Part shown: piece by piece, positions 38,701 to 47,700 of the stretch
Layout: each line of letters opens with the position of its first letter
Numbering within the stretch: position 1 is the stretch's first letter
The notes under the pieces: generated by a model
Database searches by the model: none
Seen by the model: the letters and a program-made list of their open reading frames with translations, nothing else
Told to the model about the DNA's origin: nothing
NCBI RefSeq assembly: GCF_023091745.1
Contig: NC_068928.1
Coordinates: 14,588,001 to 14,652,000, forward strand
Reading direction: 5' to 3'
Length of the DNA: 64,000 nt
Source of the DNA: Budorcas taxicolor
Lineage: Eukaryota; Chordata; Mammalia; Artiodactyla; Bovidae
Translations under genes and position numbers: made by a program

Positions 38701-41700
38701 TTGCCACACAGACTGCTGCTGTCTTCCGGACATAGGGATCTTCATCCTTTAAGCACTTGCGGAGGGGCTCACAGAGATACTCTGTAATCTTGTCCACCCG
38801 GATGCACCCCATGGTTCTGACTGCCAAGGCTCGAATCAGAGGATTGGGATCTTCACAGTCCTACAGACAACAATCATTGACAACTATTGGTGTACATGGT
38901 GTCTAAAACCTAACAGACTGATTTCCATAAGCCACAAAAGAATATTTAATTAATGTACATTTCCAGTTATATTCTACATCAGAACCCACATTTTCCAAGT
39001 ACAAAATTTAGTTGCCTATTCAAAGAGATTAGGCTAGGAATTCATTTAACTGTTTTAACACGCCCTGTAGGATCCGTTCCAGAGCTGGGCAGAAACTCAG
39101 ACAGCTGGTATTACTATCCTCATGGCCGTTAGTGACCTGCCCTAAAAAGAGAAAAGGGCTTTGGGCTTGTATTCTGCCACAGGTAAAGATCAGAAACTGG
39201 AAAGATGTGTCCCATTCCACAAGTATCAAGCAAGGAGAAAAGAGGGCTGGATATATCTGGGGCCTACAGCCAAGAAAACAAAGGAGATTCCAGAAGCTGG
39301 TCTGGGCTGCCCAGAAGTTCCTTAAATGAAGCAGCAGAGAGGTCCGCTGAAATCCTGATTAACGTACATTCTCCTTTCCTAGCAAGTGCCTCCAAATACA
39401 GTACAAATATTAAGAGAACACTTACCGTGAAGGAATACCCCTTAAATTGCCCTGTATTAAAAAATTTCTTTAAACCTTGTAAACCTATGTACAAGCTAAC
39501 TTTCAAAAAATGTAACCTAAATTCTTTCCAATGATATCATACATCTATGAATCACCAGACAGAATGTTATTTTGATTCTGTACATTTTTTAGCTAAACAT
39601 ACAAAAAAAAAATTCCATGAGAAGAAAGCATAATGTGTATTTTTTCAAAACAATTTAATAGCAGCTAATTTTAGAAATGCTATCTGATTTTTGCTTCTAA
39701 TGTACACTGAATTCCAGACAGAGGAAGAAAACAAGAAGCAAACAAAACAAAAAATCCCAATTTCTAATAGAAACAACCTTATTATGTTCATCATATCTAA
39801 TCATATGAGAAATTTAACTGTATATACAATAGTATTAAGGACTGTCTTTGATGGTCAGTTGATTAAATGAGTTTTCATCCTTAGAATGTTTGGAATTTGC
39901 TTTAAAATCATCCAGCAGGAGAGGAGGTGGGGGTCAGGAAAGCATGTATGGAGAGTATAAGTTAAACAAGACTGGTCATAGGCTGGTAACTACTGAAACT
40001 ACAAGGTGGATGTTTAGGAACTTGCTATACTATTTCCTCTACTTGAGTATGCTTGAAAATTTCCATAACAACAACAAAAAAAGTCAATCAACTGCTCTAA
40101 TACTTATTAAAACAAAATTAAAAGGCAGCTTCTATAGTTCCCACTACTTCTGAAACATAAGCATACTTTCTACAAAGAAATAGGTAAGGCCCCAGGTTAC
40201 TGACACTAAAATGAATGCCCAACCTTTGTCTGCCATGGAGGGTTAAGAGTGCCATTTCACCTGGCTTTCTTCTCCCATCTGGCAAGGATATACCAAGTCC
40301 AGCTGACAGAAGGCTCACCATATGGTCTAAACTGGATGACAAATGCCAGCATACAGAATGCTTAAATCATGAACATTCCTACTTGTCACCAGTACTTCTC
40401 CAGAAGCCCTCTTTTGGAACAGAGGTTGCTTATGTGCAATGCAGACGCTAACCATATCAAGAGACACTTCTTAAAAGGCTTTCTGAGATAGAAGAAACTG
40501 TTCTTGAGTCCCTAAGAAAAAGTTACCTTCACAAAGCTGTTGACAGCCATGATGGCCATGTCTGGCTGACTCTTGGCATAGTTCATCAAGTAGAGATACA
40601 CCAGCTTCTTCAGTTCCAGATTGTCCGTCTGCATACAGTTCACTACATCTGGAAAGAGAGAACTGAGGAGAGAGAAAGGGAAGGTGAATTGATATTGGTG
40701 CCAAGATGTTGGATAGAACACAAAGAAAAAGCCTTAATTTAAAAAGTAATCTGATGAGAGGACGAATGCAGTGATAATATCACAGAAATGAATTACTAAA
40801 GAAACTACAGTAATGGTCTCAAGAAGACACTGAAAACTAGATTTTTTAAAAACCTTTTACTTTGAAAATTTTCGAAGTGGAAACAGCAGTTTAATGAACC
40901 TGATGCAACCATCACCCAACTGTAAATATTGATACATATCTGATCTTGTTTCATATACAACCTCAACCCACTTTCCCTCCCCCAGTCCCTACCCCATCTA
41001 ACTGCTCTAAACCGTTTCTAAACAAATCCTAGACATACATCTTAGCGTATTTCTTTACAAATTTTTTAAAAAATCACTATGTCACACAAAAAAGTTGACA
41101 GTATTCTTCATACCAATTCTTTGCAGTTTCAAAGCACTACAGTTGCTATGCTTCTCAATGTGCATATTCTTCCATCTCTAACCAGTGGGAACTTATTTGG
41201 TTGGTGTCCTTATTAAAACAGTTGTCAGATAGGGCCTTTGTTCAAAATTTTAACCATTTTCAGAAAACAAAACAGTCCTGAACATGTGTGTGTATGCATG
41301 TTTAGTCTCCCAGTCATGTCCAACTCTTTGCGACCCTATGACTATAGCCCACCAGGCTCCTCTGTCCATGGGATTCTGCAGGCAAGAATACTGGAATGGC
41401 TAGCCATTTCCTTCTCCAGGGAATCTTCCCAACCCAGGGATTGAACCTGAATCTTTTGCATCTCCTGCATTGACAGGTGGATTCTGTACCAGATGAGCCA
41501 CGAGGGAAGCCCATGTGTATGCACCTACAGATTTAAACTCTATTATATACATACACCATGAAGGCAGTGACCAGTAATGGGTACTGGAACCCAGAACTAG
41601 GTTAGAACCCTGGCTACATCACCACTAGCTGTATGAGTTTGGGATTAGTCTTTAGCCCTCTGAGCATACCTTTCTTGACCTCTAACATGGAATAACTTAT

Positions 41701-44700
41701 AATTCAGAATAACCTCTAGTTCAGAAGATATGAGAACTATTAAAAAAAACAAAAACACTGTTAAAACATCTATCACCGTGCCTGACACAATGCACTTAAA
41801 TTTGATTCTCCCTTTTCTTAATGACATTAGAAGGTCATCAGGAGCCTTAGAACTTTCTCAGATGTTTGTGTTAGAACATTCCAACACGAGATGCTGGAAT
41901 TTACTTCTTGCACTCATCCATTTCTTATCAGCAGCGTTTGACTCAACTGATAAAAAGAAAATAAATGGGCTTCATATTAACATAAATATTTTATAAGGTA
42001 AAAACCTATTTCACTTTTCTAAAAAAATTAAAATGACATTGTTTTAGTTTCTGCAAATCTCTTTAATGTCTAGTTTAAGCAAAAATTGAGTCCCAATCTC
42101 AGGGTCATGGGTTCAAGCCCCATGTTGGGTGTGGCTTTGGGCTTCCCTGGTGACTCAGACAGTAAAGAATCTGCCTGTAATACAGGAGATCCCTGGGTCG
42201 GGAAGATCCCCTAGAGAAGGCAATGGCAACCCACTCCAGTCTTCTTGCCCAGGAAATCCTATGGACAGAGAGCTACAGTCCATGGGGTTGCAAAGAGTCA
42301 AACACAACTGAGTGACTAACACTTTCACTCACTTTTCACTTTCACTTATGCAAAAACAGCTGTATTCTCACATCTGCTCCTGCATTCAACCCGTTGCAGA
42401 ATATTGTTTTAACTGAAGTATAAAGAAGAAAACACATCTTCACACACATATATAAACTGCAAAATGGAGTATTTTAATAGCTTTTTCATATAACTGGGTG
42501 TTCTTCTTTGACACATTCAGTCAGTTCAGTTCATTTATTCAGTTCAGTTGCTCAGTCATGTCTGACTCTTTGTGACCCCGTGAACTGCAGCACACCAGGC
42601 CTCCCTGTCCATCACCAACTCCCAGAATCCACCCAAATCCATGTCCACTGAGTCGGTGATGCCATCCAATCATCTCATCCTCTGTTGTCCCCTTCTCCTC
42701 CTGCCCTCAGTCTTTTCCAGCATCAGGGTCTTTTCAAATGAGTCAGCTCTTTGCATCAGGTGGCCAAAGTTTTGGAGTTTCAGCTTCAGCATCAGTCCTA
42801 CCAATGAACACCCAGGACTGCTCTCCTTTAGGATGGACTGGTTGGATCTCCTTGCAGTCCAAGGGACTCTCGAGAGTCTTCCCCAACACCACAGTTCAAA
42901 AGCATCAATTCTTCTGCACTCAGCTTTCTTTATAGTCCAACTCTCATATCCATACAGGACCACTGGAAAAACCATAGCCTTGACTAGACAGACCTTTGTT
43001 GGCAAAGTAATGTCTCTGCTTTGACACATTAAAGTCAGACAAATGATCATTTTTCTTTTGTTTTTTTTTAATCCACAAATCATAGTTTCTTAAAAGTTAG
43101 GTGCAATATGGAATCTGAAACCATACTGATAAACTTTCTTTACTTGATTGAATTAAAATCCATTCATTTATCATTTATTTTGAATGGCTCTTTTACCCAT
43201 GCATAATTTTATGATATATGTACTGGTTATTTGGAAAACATTGGTTCAATGAGTTATGCAGTTCATCTCTAGGTTGTCATATTTCATTCAGTTCAGTTCA
43301 GTTGCTCAGTCATGTCTGACTCTTTGTGAACCCATGAATTGCAGCATGCCAGGTCTCCCTGTCCATCACCAACTCCTGGAGTTTACTCAAACTCATGACC
43401 AGCAAGTTGGTGATGCCATCCAGCCATCTCATCCTCTGTTGTCCCCTTCTCCTTCTGCCCCCAATCCCTCCCAGCATCAGGGTCTTTTCCAATGAGTCAA
43501 CTCTTTGCATGAGGTGGTCAAAGTATTGGAGTTTCAGCCTCAGCAACAGTCCTTCCAATGAACACCCAGGACTGGTCTCCTTTAGGATGGACTGGTTGGA
43601 TCTCCTTACAGTCTAAGGGACTCTCAATAGTCTTCTCCAGAACCACAGTTCAAAAGCATCAATTCTTCAGCACTCAGCTTTCTTCACAGTTCAACTCTCA
43701 CATCCATACATGACCACCAGATAAACCATAGCCTTGACTAGATGGACCTTTGTTGGCAAAGTAATGTCTCTGCTTTTGAATATGCTATCTAGGTTGGTCA
43801 TAACTTTTCTTCCAAGGAGTAAGCGTCTTTTAGTTTCATGGCTGCAATCACCATCTGCAGTGATTTTGGAGCCCCAAAAAATAAAGTCTGACACTGTTTC
43901 CCCATCTATTTGCCATGAAGTGATGGGACCAGATGCCATGATCTTAGTTTTCTGAATGGTGGGCTTTAAGCCAACTTTTTCTCTCTTCTCTTTCACTTTC
44001 ATCAAGAGGCTTTTTAGTTCCTCATTTTCTGCCCAGCACCAAATAATCACATTCATTAATTTCACCACCAATCTCATCAGAAAAATCTCTAAGTATTGGA
44101 AACTATGAAGCTCATGATGGGAGACACAAATTTTCCAACACTCTAATTTTTAAAGTCGAAATGTATCTACTGTCAGATTTTTCCCTTTGAAGTGACAGGT
44201 TCACTTTGTTCATTTTTTATAAAATGTCTCCCAAATATTAAGTCTGATTAACCATAATTTTGTCTGTCAATCATTCTTTCGAATAGAATGGTATTCCCAA
44301 GTCAAACAATTATACAAGGGCTTTTTTTCAAATCAACCGTCACACTCTGCTATGCGGAAGTACTTTATGCAAATTCCTGTTTCATCACACGGAATATTAA
44401 AAAGACCTGAACTCAGATTCAAGGTTTACTGAAATAAATTTGTAGTGCTTCATGAAGGACAGTCCTAAGTGAAACTGCCCTTTTTCCTGGAAGCACATGC
44501 TGGTAAAGGATACAGTGACTACTGTTATGGTCTGGCACACTCCTTTAATTCAGAATATAGCACCAGCCGTGCAAATATCAACACATTGAAAAGGGCAAAT
44601 AAGACCTAAGTATTATTACAATAATAGCTTTGACCTCATGGAATTCATGGAAAGGATATCAGGAATTCTCAGGGGCCTGCAGACTATCCTTACTTATTTC

Positions 44701-47700
44701 CAAATGGTCCTGCTAAATTACAGGGAAAAGAGAGGGAGAAAAAAAAATAGACCATTTGGATTTTGTTACCATTGATTTTCATCTTGAATTCTGCAACTCA
44801 ATGCAGAGTTGTACAGTTGAGGCACTGGCGTGAGCCAATTAAACTACACATGGGCTTCTGTTCCTCTGTATATTTTTATCATCTAAAACTACCTTAGCAA
44901 CAGATTTGTGATTTTGCCAGCTCTCAGGAGGTTTTATGCTAGATCTGTATGCAAACGAAATCAAACTGGTTTCACTCTTTTAAAAACACCACACTTGGTC
45001 ACAGCGTTCATATAAAATTAACTACACTTTCTAATGTTTTCAGTGGGACAAACTAATTCTTATACATTCTTATTGTAATAGCCTTAAATGAAAAGCAGTA
45101 AAAGCCACTGGAGTAAGAGTCTAAAGTGAGCAAGACAGGAGAGGTCACCCTTACCTAACATCTTTCCCCACAGTCATAGCAGCAATCACTTTCTTCACAG
45201 CCTCCTTCCTCTTTTCTTTCTTTTCATTGTTGAGTTCAGCCTTTAATTCAAAGATTTCTCCTAGAAGAGAACAAACAGATGAGGTCCCAGGGTCAGAAAA
45301 TTAGAGCACAACACTGCACTATGTAAAGTAAACACCACAGCAGCTAACCAGAGGCAAGGCTGCAACGGAAACAAGATTTTAAAAACAGCAAAGACATGGT
45401 ATCTTTCTGCAATGGGGAGAGAATGGCATCTGAGGGATGATCTCCCATCAGAATTTCCAAGTCCTGAGGAAAAAATAAATGTAGACAGGAAACAAGTTCA
45501 CAAATCAATGTTTTCAAACCAGAAGAGTCTTTTCATTCACTACTCTCAACTCCACAAAGTGAGGATCCAAGGTCACAGAGCTAGCGAGTAACAGAACTGG
45601 CCTTAGAATGGTTTCTCCCAACTTTTTTAACTTAAGAATTTTCGAACATTGTCTACAAATTCTTACCTGGGAGGGATCTAAAAATACCAATGCTCAGGCT
45701 CCATTCTGAACCAAGTAAATCAGACTTTCAGACAGTGAAACTCCTATGTTCATATTTTTTAAAGTTTCCCCAAGTGATTCTAATTGTACACAGTTGACAA
45801 TCACTGCTCTAATCAGCACTTTAAGATGTCAACGGGATTTAAAGCCCTATCCTGTTCAATCAAGCTAACAACAGAAGCTTCAAGAATGGTACAAACCAGT
45901 CATTTCTAAATGTACACTCTTCAGTGGCTGCTCAAGCTCTGCACTGTGAAATGCCAGGACTGTCACTACTATTTTAAGGCCGAGGTTCACCTACCTTAAG
46001 AAAGCTGGAGCCGAAATAAGAAGATAACAACTCTGGTTTTAAAAGAAAGAAAATATACTGTAACACTATGAAAAAGAAGGTGACTACTGCCACTTCCACT
46101 TCCCATCTAGAGTACTGCCTCATTTTCTTCCACTGTTCTTGACGTTCATTTCAGCCTCGCTCACCAGTATAGAAATAGTGGGGGCAGCCAACAATGTGAT
46201 CTGCTGAAGCCTCTAAATGAGAAGGATGAAACCAGTAAGAAGCACAGAAGATAAGCACTAAAAAAGCTTGTTATATCAAGATCTACTGCCAACAAAGCAA
46301 ACAAATTTTGAAAACTATCACCCCTTTATTTGACAGCTGCTATAAAAATAGCACAGACAGAAAAGCTGGGCCCTTGAAAGAGTCATCCTCTTCTCCAAGT
46401 CCTCTGCTGGCAAATCCAGCTCTCAGGGTTCCCATCATTTACTTCTGGGAAAAGTAAAGAACAAGCAGCAGGGTTTCAGAAAATCTGAATTGTGAATAGC
46501 AGCAGGAGTAGAAGAATCAAAACAGGATGTAACTGAAATTATTCCAACTCCAATAGCATAAATTTAAAGAGTATGTTCCATGGCAGTTCTGGTGGGTGTT
46601 ACAGGAAGTAAAAGGAACACAGTCTATCCATTTTTTAAAATGTGGTATTTACTCAGTCGTGATTCATCTGTAAGTCTCAAACTTGTACAAAAATCCCTGA
46701 ATTTAAAAAAAGGTTACCAGGACCCATTATAAGAGAAGGTTTGAAGAATTAGGTGAGTTTTAAAATTACATCTTTTTGTATCATTATACACAACATCTGG
46801 GCTCCCCTTGTGGCTCAGCTGGTAAAGAATCTGCCTGCAACGTGGGAGACCTGGGTTTGATCCCTGAGCTGGGAAGAGCCCCTGGAGAAGGGAAAGGTTA
46901 CCCTCTCCAGTATTCTGGTCTGGAGAATTCCATGCACTGAGGGGTCGCAAAGAGTCAACATGACTAAGCGACTTTCACTTTGACTTTCATACAACATCTA
47001 GGTCATCAAAGCACACAAAATGTTTACAGAAGAAATAAATACATTTCAGAATGATAAGAGAATCAGAAATAAAGCTGAAAATGAATGACTGGGGCTAAAG
47101 GATTTTCTAAGGTGTAAGCAATATAAACAGGAAGAAGCTGGGTGGAGGCGAGAGGCACTAAGTGAGGCAAGGTATCTCATACATCCTACCGCTTTATTAA
47201 ACTCTTACCTTTCCCCCTTCTTTTCTTCCCTTCATCAACTCTACCAAGCAGCTAGCAATAGCTCGCAATCTCAGCTAAACACTGGAAAAATCTGGGGAGC
47301 TTTTAAAAATCCCATCAAAGTCATATCCCAGACCAAAGAAATAAGGACATGTGCAGGGGAAGACTGGACATCACCTCCTCTCTTTCACTGGGCCATTTCA
47401 ATGTGTCAGCAAGGTTGAAAACCATGGACTAGCAGCTGACGTAATAAGCGGTGCTCTATGGTGTTTTCTGTATTACAGTGGAAGAGCCTGTTTAAAAGAA
47501 AGTGAAGTCGCTCAGTCGTGTCCGACTCTTTGTGACCCCATGGACTGTAACCTACGAGGCTCCTCCCTCCATGGGATTCTCCAGGCAAGAGTACTGGAGT
47601 GGGTTGCCATTTCCTTCTCCAGGGGATCTTCCTGACCCAGGGATCGAACCCAGGTCTCCCGCATTCCAGGCAGACGCCTTAACCTCAGCCACCAGGCTGT

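Larger units (their letters stand above)
40663..45154. other. AP2B1 intron 3
   Basis: Holds an old L1 fragment (40850-41140), duplicate copy 2 (41200-41965), a Bov-tA inside it, a tRNA-Lys 3' half (42094-42132) next to another Bov-tA, and two BovB 3' ends. In 44045-45154 I see nothing recognisable. Confidence 0.7.
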
